DNA of 64,000 bases. It comes from Pseudomonas grimontii. GTDB taxonomy: Bacteria > Pseudomonadota > Gammaproteobacteria > Pseudomonadales > Pseudomonadaceae. The translations under genes and the position numbers were made by a program. How positions within the stretch are numbered: the first letter of the stretch is position 1; every line of letters begins with the position of its first letter. The DNA is taken from positions 124,001 through 188,000 of the forward strand of contig NZ_VFES01000003.1 in NCBI RefSeq assembly GCF_007858185.1, read 5' to 3'. Below, one piece after another: positions 28,332 to 38,900 of this stretch. The notes beneath the pieces are model-generated. The model had not been told where the DNA came from and did no database searches. It saw nothing but the letters and a program-made list of their open reading frames with translations.

Positions 28332-30272
28332 ATGCTATTCAACCAAGCCTCACGCCTGGCCAAGATCACCAGCCCCCTCGGGCCGGATGTGCTGCTGCTC
28401 AATGAAATGGGCGGCGGCGAAGAGCTGGGCCGCCTGTTCAACTATGAGCTGCAACTGACGTCCCTGGACGCCAACATCGACCTCAACCAGTTGCTGGGCA
28501 AGCCGATGAGCGTGAGCCTGCAACTGGCGGACGGTGGCGAGCGGCATTTCCACGGCATCGTCGCGCGGTGCAGCCAGAACATCGACCAGGGCCAGTTCGC
28601 CAGTTACCAAGTGACGCTTCGCCCTTGGCTGTGGCTGCTCACCCGAACGTCCGATTGCCGGATTTTCCAGAACCTGAGCATCCCGCAGATCATCAAGCAG
28701 GTCTTTCGCGACCTGGGCTTCTCCGACTTCGAAGACGCCCTGAGCCGGCCGTATCGCGAGTGGGAATACTGCGTGCAGTACCGCGAGACCAGCTTCGATT
28801 TCGTCAGCCGCCTGATGGAACAGGAAGGTATTTACTACTTCTTCCGCCACGAACAGGACCGCCATGTGCTGGTGCTGGCCGACGCCTATGGCGCCCACAC
28901 CACGGTACCGGGCTATGCGTCGATCCCGTATTACCCCAAGGACGAGCAGCAGCGCGAACGCGACCACATGCACAACTGGCAGCTGGCGCAGGAGGTTCAA
29001 CCGGGTTCGCTGGAGCTCAACGACTACGACTTCCAGCGCCCCAGCGCGAGCATCGACGTGCGCTCGGCCATGCCGCGCCCGCACACCGCCGGCGACTACC
29101 CGCTGTACGACTACCCTGGCACCTACGTGCAAAGCGCCGACGGTGAGCACTACGCGCGCACCCGCATCGAAGCCCTGCAAACCCTGCATGAACAGATCGA
29201 GTTCAGCGGCAACGCCCGCGGCCTCGGCTCCGGCCACCTGTTCAGCCTCACCGGCTTCAGCCGCCAGGACCAGAACCGCGAATACCTGATCGTCGGCTGC
29301 CGCTACTACATCGTCCAGGAAAGCCTGGAAAGCGGTGGTGGCTCAGGCTCGGCGCAGTTCGAAAGCAGCCTGACCTGCATCGACGCCCAGCAAAGCTTCC
29401 GCCCCTTGGCGAGCACCTATCGCCCCATCGTCAAAGGCCCGCAGACCGCGCTGGTGGTCGGCCCCAAAGGCGAGGAAATCTGGACCGACCAGTACGGCCG
29501 CGTGAAGGTGCACTTCTACTGGGACCGCCACGACCAATCCAACGAAAACAGTTCGTGCTGGATTCGTGTATCGCAATCCTGGGCCGGCAAGAACTGGGGC
29601 TCGATGCAGATTCCACGGATTGGCCAGGAAGTGATCGTGAGCTTTCTTGAAGGTGATCCGGACCGCCCGATCATTACCGGGCGGGTGTACAACGCCGAGC
29701 AGACGGTGCCGTACGACCTGCCGGAAAACGCGACCCAGAGCGGCATGAAGAGTCGCTCGAGCAAGGGCGGCACGCCGGCCAACTTCAATGAAATCCGCAT
29801 GGAGGACAAGAAGGGGCTGGAGCAGTTGTATATCCACGCCGAGCGTAACCAGGACATTGTGGTGGAGGTGGATGAGAGCCATTCGGTGGGGCATGACCGG
29901 AATAAGAGCATCGGCCACAACGAAACGGTGACCATCGGCAACAACCGCCTGCGCATCGTCAAGCAGGAAGACATCCTCTCGGTGGGCCAGAGAAAGACCG
30001 ACAGCATCAGCCAGAGCTACGTCATCGAAGTGGGCGAAAATCTGCGCCTGGTCTGCGGCGAAAGCATCCTGGAGCTCAACGCCAGCGGACAGATCAACCT
30101 CACCGGCGTGCAAATCAGCTTCTACGCCAGCGGCGATGCCGAGTTCAACACCGGCGGCGTGCTGCACCTGAACAACGGCGGCGGCCCCGGAGCCACGCCC
30201 GACGGCCAAGGCCAGAAAGGCGCTATCGACGCCAATATCAAGGCCGCGTTCCCCGCACCTAAAAGCTCCTGA
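28332..30272 (+). CDS. vgrG1: VgrG, T6SS spike protein
   Basis: 646 residues: gp27/gp44-like base domain (about 1-370, with the Vgr features YREWEYCVQYRETSFDFVSRLMEQEGIYYFF read in parts), gp5 OB-fold (about 395-470, GRVKVHFYWDRHD, WIRVSQSWAG, RIGQEVIVSF) and a repetitive beta-helix needle ending near residue 620. There is no extra effector domain at the C-terminus. The tip should be capped by the PAAR domain of one of the Rhs proteins encoded downstream. ATG at 28332; it begins a module vgrG-eagR-rhs-immunity. Confidence 0.96.
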   Translation: MLFNQASRLAKITSPLGPDVLLLNEMGGGEELGRLFNYELQLTSLDANIDLNQLLGKPMSVSLQLADGGERHFHGIVARCSQNIDQGQFASYQVTLRPWLWLLTRTSDCRIFQNLSIPQIIKQVFRDLGFSDFEDALSRPYREWEYCVQYRETSFDFVSRLMEQEGIYYFFRHEQDRHVLVLADAYGAHTTVPGYASIPYYPKDEQQRERDHMHNWQLAQEVQPGSLELNDYDFQRPSASIDVRSAMPRPHTAGDYPLYDYPGTYVQSADGEHYARTRIEALQTLHEQIEFSGNARGLGSGHLFSLTGFSRQDQNREYLIVGCRYYIVQESLESGGGSGSAQFESSLTCIDAQQSFRPLASTYRPIVKGPQTALVVGPKGEEIWTDQYGRVKVHFYWDRHDQSNENSSCWIRVSQSWAGKNWGSMQIPRIGQEVIVSFLEGDPDRPIITGRVYNAEQTVPYDLPENATQSGMKSRSSKGGTPANFNEIRMEDKKGLEQLYIHAERNQDIVVEVDESHSVGHDRNKSIGHNETVTIGNNRLRIVKQEDILSVGQRKTDSISQSYVIEVGENLRLVCGESILELNASGQINLTGVQISFYASGDAEFNTGGVLHLNNGGGPGATPDGQGQKGAIDANIKAAFPAPKSS

Positions 30273-30287
30273 CGAGACCTGTTTGCC

Positions 30288-30722
30288 ATGACGTACCGAA
30301 TCAACGAATTCCAGTTCCAACTGCCGGCGAGCGAGCTGCAGGACGCGACGATCAATATCCTCAAATTCCCTGAGCTGGGCACATCCCTGATCGTCAGCCG
30401 CAGCCTGCTGGCCGACGGCGAAACCTTGCACAGCAACTTCAACGACCAACTCCAGCGCCTGGAAAAACAGGTGCAGGACTTGCGCTACCAACCGGGTGTC
30501 GATGTGCGCTTGGGCGCCGCGCAAGAGGTGGAAGGCATCGAGCTGCGCAGCCAGTTCAACAAGGGCAATGACAAGGTGTTCCAGTACCAGTTGGCTTTGG
30601 TGATACCGGGCACACGCAAGATGCTCGCCTTGAGTTATGTGAAGGCAGAGAAGCTTGGGGATGCCGAGGCAGCGCATTGGGCGCTGATTAAAAACTCGCT
30701 GTCGTTTGACGCTATTTCCTGA
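30288..30722 (+). CDS. eagR: EagR-type chaperone (DcrB/DUF1795 family) for PAAR-Rhs effectors
   Basis: 144 residues with the DcrB-like DUF1795 fold signature (MTYRINEFQFQLP, DATINILKFPE, the QVQDLRYQPG segment and the closing FDAIS). Eag proteins bind and shield the N-terminal transmembrane helices of prePAAR effectors before loading onto VgrG. It lies 15 bases after vgrG and 12 bases before the first rhs gene, the classical order. It is the only eag gene in the window, so it may serve both Rhs proteins, whose N-termini are nearly the same. Confidence 0.88.
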   Translation: MTYRINEFQFQLPASELQDATINILKFPELGTSLIVSRSLLADGETLHSNFNDQLQRLEKQVQDLRYQPGVDVRLGAAQEVEGIELRSQFNKGNDKVFQYQLALVIPGTRKMLALSYVKAEKLGDAEAAHWALIKNSLSFDAIS

Positions 30723-30734
30723 TGAGTTGCCTGC

Positions 30735-33700
30735 ATGTCTGACGCGTTATGGGCAGCCCGGATGGGCGATGCGCTCTCCCACACCTCGATGATGGCCGAC
30801 ATCCTTGGCGGTGTGCTGGAGGTAGCGGCCAATATCGCTATCACCGCCGTGGCGACTGCGGCGGTGGTTGCCGCCACCGGGATTACCGTGGCCACCGGCG
30901 GGCTGGGTTGCTTCCTGCTGGGCGCCGTGGTGGGCACGATTGTCGGCCTGGCCATGAGCAAGACCGGCGCGGACAAAGGTCTGACGAATTTATGCGATAG
31001 TTTCAGCAATGCGCTGTTCCCGCCCACGGTGCAGGCGAACATTCTCACGGGCTCCACCGACACCCTCACCAACAACATCCCCGCCGCCCGTGCCGCCGGG
31101 GCGATCAGTTCCCACGTCGCGCCGGCCGGCACCGAGCTGGAAGAACCCGAGCCTGAGCCAGAAGCCAGCTACCTGGACATGGCCGAGAGTTTCTTCTCGC
31201 AGATGTGGCGCCCTACAGTTGCAACCCCCGCTCCTGGCGCCGTGCCCAAGCCGCTGGACCTGGTGGTGTGCATGAAGCACCCACCTATGCCGCCGCAGTT
31301 CCTTGCCGAGGGCTCGGACAAGGTCACGATCAACGGCCAGCCGGCGGTGCGCAGTGGTGATCGCAGTACGTGCGATGCGACCGTGGTGTCGTCCGGATTG
31401 ATTTCATCGAACGTGACCATCGGCGGCGGGTCGGTGGTGGTGCGCGAGATTCGCAGCGGCAAGACTCCGGGTGTGGGGCTGGCGGTGACGGCGTTGTTGA
31501 TGCTCAAGGGCGGTAAGGGCAAGTTCTTCAGCAAGCTACCGTGCATGTTGATCGGCGGCGCAACCTCGATGGCCGTGAGCAGTGCGATGGGGGCGATGGC
31601 CAATGCGGCCATGGGCTCGTCGAACCCGGTGCATGCGGCCACCGGCGCCAAGGTGTTGGGCGGCGATGATGAGCTGGATTTCGTACTGCCTGGCATCCTG
31701 CCGATTGATTGGCAGCGTTTCTACAACAGCCGTGACGAACGCACGGGCGGTTTGTTCGGTGCGGGTTGGAGCGTGCCGTATGAGGTGTGCGTCGAAATTC
31801 GTCCCCATCCCGAGGGCGGTGAAACGCTGGTCTACACCGATGAACAGGGCCGGCCTATCGACATGGGCAGTATTCCCCTGGGCGGCGCGGTGTTCAGCGC
31901 CGGTGAAGGGCTGGCCGTGCGGCGACACCTCAATGGGCAGTTGCTGATCGAAAGCGATGACGGGTTGTATCGCTTGTTTGAACCCTCTGCCAACCCGGCG
32001 TTGCTGCGCCTCAGCCAGCTCGGCGACCGCAACGACAACCGCATCCATGTTGATTACGACGAAGCCGGGCGACTGATCCGGCTGCGCGATACGTTCGACC
32101 TGGTGCAAGTGGAGTTGATCCGCGATCAAGGCCACGTGGTACGGCTCGAGCGGCTGTACCCCGATCAGCGCCGCGAAGTACTGGTCAGCTACGGCTACGA
32201 CGCTATCGGCAACCTGGCTGAGGTCCGCGATGCCACTGGCCAGGTGCAGCGACGCTTCAGCTACGATGCCGGCCGGCGCATGGTGGAACACCAGTTGCCG
32301 ACCGGGTTGCGCTGTTTTTACGAGTGGGTCTTGGTTGAGGACGCCGAATGGCGCGTGGTCCGGCACTGGACCGACGAAGGCGACGCCTACCAGTTCGACT
32401 ATGACTTGCAGGCCGGTATCACGCGCATTACCGACGGCTTGCAACGCGTCAGTACCCGCCACTGGAACACCCAGCACCAGATCGTTCGCTACTGCGATAA
32501 CCTCGGGCAAACCTGGCTGTTCGAGTGGAACGACGAGCGCCAATTGCTCAGCGCCACCGACCCGCTGGGCGGGCGCTATGCATACAGCTACGACGACGCC
32601 GGTAACCTGATCGGCGAGACCGACCCGCTGGGCCGCAGCGAATCCACTACGTGGCTTGAGCATTGGGCTTTACCAGTATCTGGCACGGACAGCGAAGGCA
32701 ACACCTGGCACTTACGTTATGACCAGCGAGGTAACTGCATTGCTGAAACGGACCCGCAGGGTCATGTTTCGCAGTATCGCTATGACGATCACGGGCAGTT
32801 GGTGGAGGTCATCGACGCAGCGGGAAAAAGCAAAAGGATGCGCTGGAACCCATTCGGCCAACTCATTGAGCATATTGACTGCTCAGGTTACCCGACACGT
32901 TTCAAGTATGACGAAAGAGGCTATTTGCAGGCTGTCACCGATGCATTGGGTGAGCGCACAACCTTTGTTTACGATCCAAGGGGTCTGTTGCTGAGTACTC
33001 AGTTGCCTGATGGGCGCATTGAACACTTTCAACGCGACACTAGCGGTCAATTGATCGCGCATACCGATTTCTCCGGGCACTCTACCTACTATCAACGCAA
33101 TCGCCAGGGACAGGTCAGCCAGCGGCTTGATGCGCATGGCCGCCAAGTCAACTTTGAATACGACAGCTATGGTCGTCTTAGAACTCTATGCAACGAAAAC
33201 GGTGAGCGGTACCGTTTCGCCTGGGACGCCAATGACCGCGTGGCTGAACAGCAGGACCTGGACGATAGCGTGCGCCGCTATCATTACGACGCACTGAACA
33301 ACATCAAGCGGATGGAAGCTATTCCTGCCCCTTTGGGCAGCGGAATGGCCTCAGTCCCTGTAACTCCCGAAGCACCCATCGTGCATTGCTTTGAGCGCGA
33401 CGCTGTTGGCCGCCTGCGGGTCAAGATCACTGATGATGGACGAACGGAATACACCTACGACTCGCTGGATCAACTCAAGGCCGTCACATTTACCGACCAT
33501 GCCGGCAGGCAACAAGCAATCAACTTTGACTACGACAGCGTTGGTCAACTGATCGAAGAGAAAAGCGCGACTGGCACCCTGCAACATAACTATGACGAGC
33601 TCGGCAACCTGAGCCAGACTCGCCTGCCCGACGGGCGCTGGCTCAACCGCTTGCACTACGGCAGTGGGCACCTCCATCAAATAAATCTCGACGGTCGGGT

Positions 33701-35189
33701 TATCAGCGACTTCGAGCGCGACCGCCTGCACCGCGAAGTAATGCGTACCCAGGGACATCTCAGCACGCGTCATCACTATGACCGTTGTGGGCGATTGCGC
33801 TCCCGCGAACGAGGCCAGATCGCTCGGGCATCGGTATTTCCTGCTGCGGTACAAAAGCATTTCGAGTATGACCCCAGCGACAACCTGATTGGCAAGCTCG
33901 AGCAGACGCCGAGCGGCCAACGCAGGCAACTGCTGCACTACGATGCAACCGACCGGGTGATCGCCAGTCAAGACAATCTCGTAGGCCAACGCGAAACCTA
34001 TTCCTATGATGCAGCGGCGAACCTTCTCGATGCTCCGCAACCCGGTGCCGGGCTGGTACAGCACAACAAGGTTCTGACGTATCAGGACAAACGTTATCGC
34101 TATGATGGTTTCGGTCGAATGATCGAAAAACGCAGCGCAAATCGCGGTATCCAGCGCTTTGCCTATGACGCCGAACATCGCTTGATTGAGGTCCACAATG
34201 AGCACGGCGGGCAGCGGTCTGTCGTAAAAATGACCTACGACCCTATAGGACGAAGAACTGCCAAGGCGACCTACGACGGGAATGGCTATTTGTTGAGCGA
34301 AACCCGCTTTACCTGGGATGGACTGCGCCTGCTGCAAGAACACAAGCACGCCCAGACCAGCCTTTACATATACGGGGACGACAGTCACGAACCTCTCGCT
34401 CGCGTTGATGGCAGTGGTACCCAGCAGAAAGTTCGCTATTACCACAATGACCTCAACGGCCTGCCCGAACTGCTCTCGGAAGCTGAAGGCCAGACCGTCT
34501 GGCAAGCCAGCTATCAAATCTGGGGAAATACGGTTCAAGAAATCCGTGAACCCTACTACATCGAAGAACAAAACCTGAGGTTTCAGGGCCAGTACCTGGA
34601 TCGTGAAACCGGCTTGCATCACAACATATTCCGTTTCTACGATCCGGATATCGGCCGCTTCACTACACCCGATCCTATCGGCCTCGCAGGGGGCCTGAAC
34701 CTTTACCTGTATTCAACAAATCCGCTGACCTGGATCGACCCCTACGGCTTGAATCCTGAGGATTTGATACGTTACAAACCCAAGGCGTCTGTCACCCCGA
34801 AAGCGGGTGGCCGCGGTACGGCAATCAATAGAGCATGGGGCGAAGAACGGGATCTGGTTCTACGCGGTGGCGGCTCACGAAACTGGACAGATGAAGAACG
34901 CGAGCTGATCAAGAATACAAAGAGCAACGCTCGCCTGAACTCTAAGATGTCCAAAGCAGGTTACACCGGTCACCATATCAACAGCGTCGAAGGTAATGGC
35001 GCCCTGGGCAAGGCCTGGAAAGGTGACCCGAGGAACATTGTTTTCTTGCAAAACTCGAAACACCCAAGTGGTGTGGATGAACATTTGAACAGCCCTCAAG
35101 GGCACCGAAAGAATTATGCCAACTCAGGCAAAGGCCGATTGATCGACCGTCTTAGAACACCCGGCAGAAAAGCCGGCTGCGGTAAATAA
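30735..35189 (+). CDS. PAAR-Rhs T6SS effector with GHH-type nuclease tip
   Basis: 1484 residues. A prePAAR motif AARMGDALSH (residues 7-16, matching AARxxDxxxH) and hydrophobic helices at 25-75 need an Eag chaperone. A PAAR domain follows (about 160-235), then a second helical stretch (about 255-300), then the Rhs/YD-repeat cocoon from about 310 to 1300. The autoprotease motif DPIG...DPYG ends near residue 1338. The 145-residue variable tip has GHH (Gly1412, His1413, His1414) and downstream N, H and Asn/His residues, as in HNH/endonuclease VII toxins of the GHH group, so DNA cleavage is inferred. From about 32650 on, codon use is visibly less GC-rich than in the N-terminal part. Confidence 0.9.
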   Translation: MSDALWAARMGDALSHTSMMADILGGVLEVAANIAITAVATAAVVAATGITVATGGLGCFLLGAVVGTIVGLAMSKTGADKGLTNLCDSFSNALFPPTVQANILTGSTDTLTNNIPAARAAGAISSHVAPAGTELEEPEPEPEASYLDMAESFFSQMWRPTVATPAPGAVPKPLDLVVCMKHPPMPPQFLAEGSDKVTINGQPAVRSGDRSTCDATVVSSGLISSNVTIGGGSVVVREIRSGKTPGVGLAVTALLMLKGGKGKFFSKLPCMLIGGATSMAVSSAMGAMANAAMGSSNPVHAATGAKVLGGDDELDFVLPGILPIDWQRFYNSRDERTGGLFGAGWSVPYEVCVEIRPHPEGGETLVYTDEQGRPIDMGSIPLGGAVFSAGEGLAVRRHLNGQLLIESDDGLYRLFEPSANPALLRLSQLGDRNDNRIHVDYDEAGRLIRLRDTFDLVQVELIRDQGHVVRLERLYPDQRREVLVSYGYDAIGNLAEVRDATGQVQRRFSYDAGRRMVEHQLPTGLRCFYEWVLVEDAEWRVVRHWTDEGDAYQFDYDLQAGITRITDGLQRVSTRHWNTQHQIVRYCDNLGQTWLFEWNDERQLLSATDPLGGRYAYSYDDAGNLIGETDPLGRSESTTWLEHWALPVSGTDSEGNTWHLRYDQRGNCIAETDPQGHVSQYRYDDHGQLVEVIDAAGKSKRMRWNPFGQLIEHIDCSGYPTRFKYDERGYLQAVTDALGERTTFVYDPRGLLLSTQLPDGRIEHFQRDTSGQLIAHTDFSGHSTYYQRNRQGQVSQRLDAHGRQVNFEYDSYGRLRTLCNENGERYRFAWDANDRVAEQQDLDDSVRRYHYDALNNIKRMEAIPAPLGSGMASVPVTPEAPIVHCFERDAVGRLRVKITDDGRTEYTYDSLDQLKAVTFTDHAGRQQAINFDYDSVGQLIEEKSATGTLQHNYDELGNLSQTRLPDGRWLNRLHYGSGHLHQINLDGRVISDFERDRLHREVMRTQGHLSTRHHYDRCGRLRSRERGQIARASVFPAAVQKHFEYDPSDNLIGKLEQTPSGQRRQLLHYDATDRVIASQDNLVGQRETYSYDAAANLLDAPQPGAGLVQHNKVLTYQDKRYRYDGFGRMIEKRSANRGIQRFAYDAEHRLIEVHNEHGGQRSVVKMTYDPIGRRTAKATYDGNGYLLSETRFTWDGLRLLQEHKHAQTSLYIYGDDSHEPLARVDGSGTQQKVRYYHNDLNGLPELLSEAEGQTVWQASYQIWGNTVQEIREPYYIEEQNLRFQGQYLDRETGLHHNIFRFYDPDIGRFTTPDPIGLAGGLNLYLYSTNPLTWIDPYGLNPEDLIRYKPKASVTPKAGGRGTAINRAWGEERDLVLRGGGSRNWTDEERELIKNTKSNARLNSKMSKAGYTGHHINSVEGNGALGKAWKGDPRNIVFLQNSKHPSGVDEHLNSPQGHRKNYANSGKGRLIDRLRTPGRKAGCGK

Positions 35190-35207
35190 TTTCCATTGGA
35201 GAAGAAC

Positions 35208-35807
35208 ATGAGCGCCCTTGACAACGCATTTAAAGAGCTGCGCCGCGTCCACAAAAAATTCGATATCGAAGGCAGCTTCGAAAAAAGCAGCCATGCCAAC
35301 ACAAAATGGCCGCAGACGTTACCGCGCTCGGCAGAGACCGACTATTTCTACGATAACTGTGAGCCAGTTGATGTTGAAGTTGAAACCGGTTTGACGCCGA
35401 TCTGCTTCTTCAATTTGAGCGCTTTGGAAGACGGCCAAGTTGGCTATAAATGGGATGGCGATTCGAACAAGACCCAGGTAAATGGGAATTGGCCTGCCCA
35501 GTATCTGGTTTTCATGGATGATATTGGCGGCGGAAAACCGATGATCGCCGTCACGGACACTCCCGGGACTCCAGTGTGGGCGAGCTACGATGTCGTCGAG
35601 CCGTTCAAGATTGCCGATTCCCTGGCTGATTTCCTCTTGGCATTCGCCAAAACTATCGAAATTGTTCATGGAAAATTCGACATCTTTGACATTTACAACG
35701 ATGACGACGAGCTTTCCCCCAAGTTTGTAAAATTGCTGACCAAGGAAGTGAGCCCGTTGCTAGGTGAGGAGAACTTCGAACGCTTCTTCGATTACTTCTA
35801 CGGCTAA
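35208..35807 (+). CDS. Putative immunity protein to the GHH-tipped Rhs (SMI1/KNR4-like)
   Basis: 199 residues from ATG 35208 with GGAGAAG just upstream; an in-frame TTG at 35196 is less likely. Acidic, cytoplasmic, no signal or membrane segment. The stretch YLVFMDDIGGGKPMIAVTD followed by TPVWASYDVVEPFKIA and LADFLLAFA resembles SUKH (SMI1/KNR4) proteins, a frequent immunity family for nuclease toxins. It starts 18 bases after the rhs stop, the standard place for a cognate immunity gene. Family call moderate, role by position strong. Confidence 0.75.
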   Translation: MSALDNAFKELRRVHKKFDIEGSFEKSSHANTKWPQTLPRSAETDYFYDNCEPVDVEVETGLTPICFFNLSALEDGQVGYKWDGDSNKTQVNGNWPAQYLVFMDDIGGGKPMIAVTDTPGTPVWASYDVVEPFKIADSLADFLLAFAKTIEIVHGKFDIFDIYNDDDELSPKFVKLLTKEVSPLLGEENFERFFDYFYG

Positions 35808-35959
35808 GACAGGTTGTGCCAAAGACAACGTACGGCCTGTCGACTGCCTTGAGGATCCACCCATGAGAACAGCGTTGATGAGCATGCCTTAACCAAACGA
35901 GGGCAGCTGACTGACTATGGAAAGTCCTAATAGACTCAACACGTCCCTGAGCACCGCGC
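35808..35959. other. Spacer between first immunity gene and second rhs
   Basis: 152 bases with no supported gene. It contains a short run of coding-like sequence that is stopped in all frames and no clear terminator or sigma-70 promoter. The Shine-Dalgarno context before the second rhs ATG is weak, as it is for the first rhs. It could be a scar of an earlier toxin-tip or immunity exchange. Confidence 0.4.
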
Positions 35960-38900
35960 ATGTCTGACGCGTTATGGGCTGCCCGGATGGGCGATGCGCT
36001 GACCCACACCTCCATGATGGCCGACATCCTTGGCGGTGTGCTGGAGGTGGCGGCCAACGTGGCGATTACTGCGCTAGCGACCGCTGCGGTGGCGGCTGCG
36101 ATTGGTGTGACGGTCGCTACTGCCGGCATTGGTGGCTGCATCCTCGGCGCGGTGGTCGGCATTGTCGTCGGCATGGCCATGAGCAAGACGGGGGCCGACA
36201 AGGGCCTCAGCAAAATGTGCGAGAGTTTCGCCAACGCGCTGTTTCCACCGGTGGTGGAAGCCACGATTGCGGTGGGCTCGACCGACACTTTCGTCAACGG
36301 CATCCCCGCTGCGCGTGCGGCCGGCTCCATTCCCTCGCATGTGGCGCCCGCAGGCACGGAGCTTGAACCCCCGCCGCCGGAACCCGACACCGCGCCACAA
36401 GCCGAGCCTGGCTTCCTGGATATGGCCGAGGGCTTCTTCTCGCAGCTATGGCGGCCGACCGTCGCCACGCCCGCGCCTGGTGTCGTTCCAGCCCTCACCG
36501 ATATGGTCCTGTGCGCCCGTCATCCGCCAATGCCGCCTCAGCTCCTTGCCGAAGGTTCGGATAAGGTCACAATCAACGGCCAGCCCGCAGTGCGCAGTGG
36601 TGACCGCAGCATGTGCGATGCGACGGTGGTGTCGTCGGGGCTGATCTCACCGAATGTCACGATTGGCGGCGGTACGGTGGTGGTACAGGAGATTCGCAGC
36701 GGGAAAACCCCCGGTGTGGGGCTGGCGATTGAAGCGTTGATGATGCTCAAAGGCGCCAAGGGCAAAACGCTGAGTAATTTGCCGTGCATGTTGCTGGGCG
36801 GCGTCAGCTCTTACGCTGTGAGCCAAGCCATTGGCGCAATGACCAATGCTGCACTCGGCTCACCCAACCCCGTGCACGCCGCCACCGGAGCAAAAGTGCT
36901 GGGTGACAGCAACGAAATGGACTTTGCTTTACCAGGATTGCTGCCTATCGACTGGCAGCGCTTCTACAACAGCCGCGATGAGCGTCGTGACGGTCTATTG
37001 GGGGCAGGATGGAGTGTTTCCTATGAAGTGGATGTTGAAATCCAGCCACATCACGAAGGTGGCGATCAACTGGTCTACACCGATGAGCAGGGAAGACGCA
37101 TCAACTTGGGTTCACTGAGCCTGGGTGCTGCGATGTTCAGTCCTGGAGAAGGCTTGAGCATACGTCGCCATCTTAATGGTCAGTTGCTGATCGAAAGCAT
37201 GGAGGGCTTGTACCGCCTGTTTGAACCGGCTCCGGCGTCATCCTCCTTGCTTCGACTGAGTCAACTGGGGGATCGCAATAACAACCGTATCTATCTGGAT
37301 TACGGCGATGATGGGCAACTTTGGAAACTGCGCAACTCCTTTGATCGCGTACAGATCGAACTTACCTGTAGATTGGGCAGGCTGATACAGGTCGAACGGA
37401 TTTACCCCGACCAAAGCCGTGAAGTGTTGGTCACTTATGGCTATGACGCAAACGGCGACCTGATTGAAGTCAGAGACAGTGCCGGCGAAGTGCGCCGACG
37501 CTTTTCTTACGACGCAGGGAGGCGAATGGTGGAGCACCAGCTCCCGGCGGGCCTTAGATGCTTCTATAAATGGGCACTCATCGACAACCTCGAGTGGCGG
37601 GTCATCAAGCACTGGACCGAGGAAGGTGACGAGTATCAGTTTGACTACGACTTGACTGCTGGCATCACGCGTATTACCGATAACCTGCAGCGCGTCAGCG
37701 TTCGCAAGTGGGATGCGCTGCACCAAATCACCGAATACACCGACAACCTTGACCAGACCTGGTTTTTCGAGTGGAACGATGAGCGCCAATTGCTCGGTGC
37801 AACTGACCCGCTAGGTGGTCAATACCAATACGCCTATGACGAGTCGGGTAACCTGATTAGCACCCGGGACCCCTTGGGTCGCGCCGACTCGACCATTTGG
37901 CTTGAGCATTGGTCACTGCCACTGATCGAGACGGATGCGGCAGGGAGCAGTTGGCAATATCGCTACGATAGCCGCGGTAATTGCATATGCGAAACCGATC
38001 CTCTTGGACATGTCACCCGATACCAGTACGACGTAAACGGCCAAGTCATCGCAATCATCGATGCCACCGGAAAAAGCAAAACGCTGCGCTGGAACCCACT
38101 CGGCCAACTGGCTGAACATATAGATTGTTCCGGGTATCCAACACGTCTGAACTACGACCGCCGTGGCTATCTGCAAACCATCACAGACGCACTTGGAGAG
38201 CGCACGAAGTTTAGCTATGACCCTCAAGGCCGATTAATCAGCACTCAATTACCCGATGGTCGAACGGAACATTTTGGGCGTGACTCGAGCGGACAATTGA
38301 CCGCCTATACGGACCTCGCAGGGCACACTACTCACTATCAGCACAACCGACGGGGACAGATCCGTCTGCGCACAGACGCCCATGGTCGGCAAGTGCGATT
38401 CAGTTACGACAACTATGGTCGCCTGCACGCACTGACGAATGAGAATGGCGAAAGCTATCGGTTTGCCTGGGATGCCGGAAACCGGCTGATAGAGCAGCAA
38501 GATCTCGATGGCAGCGCCAAGCGCTACACCTACGACAAGCTCGACAACGTCATCCTGGCGTCCAGTATTCCCGCACCCTTCGGGACTGGCCTGGACATCG
38601 TCCCGACGGCGCCCGTAGCACCGATTGATCATTACCTGGAACGCGACAGAGCAGGCCGCCTGACGGCGAAGATCACCGCAGACGGCAAAACAGAATACAC
38701 CCACGATCCGCTGGATCAACTTACGGCCATCACGTTTACCGACAACCAGGGGCGGCAACAAAAGCTCGCTTTTAGGTATGACCCGCTGGGGCAACTCATC
38801 GGGGAGCAGAGTGATACAGGAAAACTGCAGCATCATTACGATGAGCTCGGTAATTTGATCCAAACCCAACTACCCGACGGCCGCTGGGTGAACCGCCTGT

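Noticed and set aside
35653..36498. Antisense frame across the spacer and the start of the second rhs
   Set aside because: Mostly a shadow of the rhs N-terminus; the part over the spacer has no features of a real protein.
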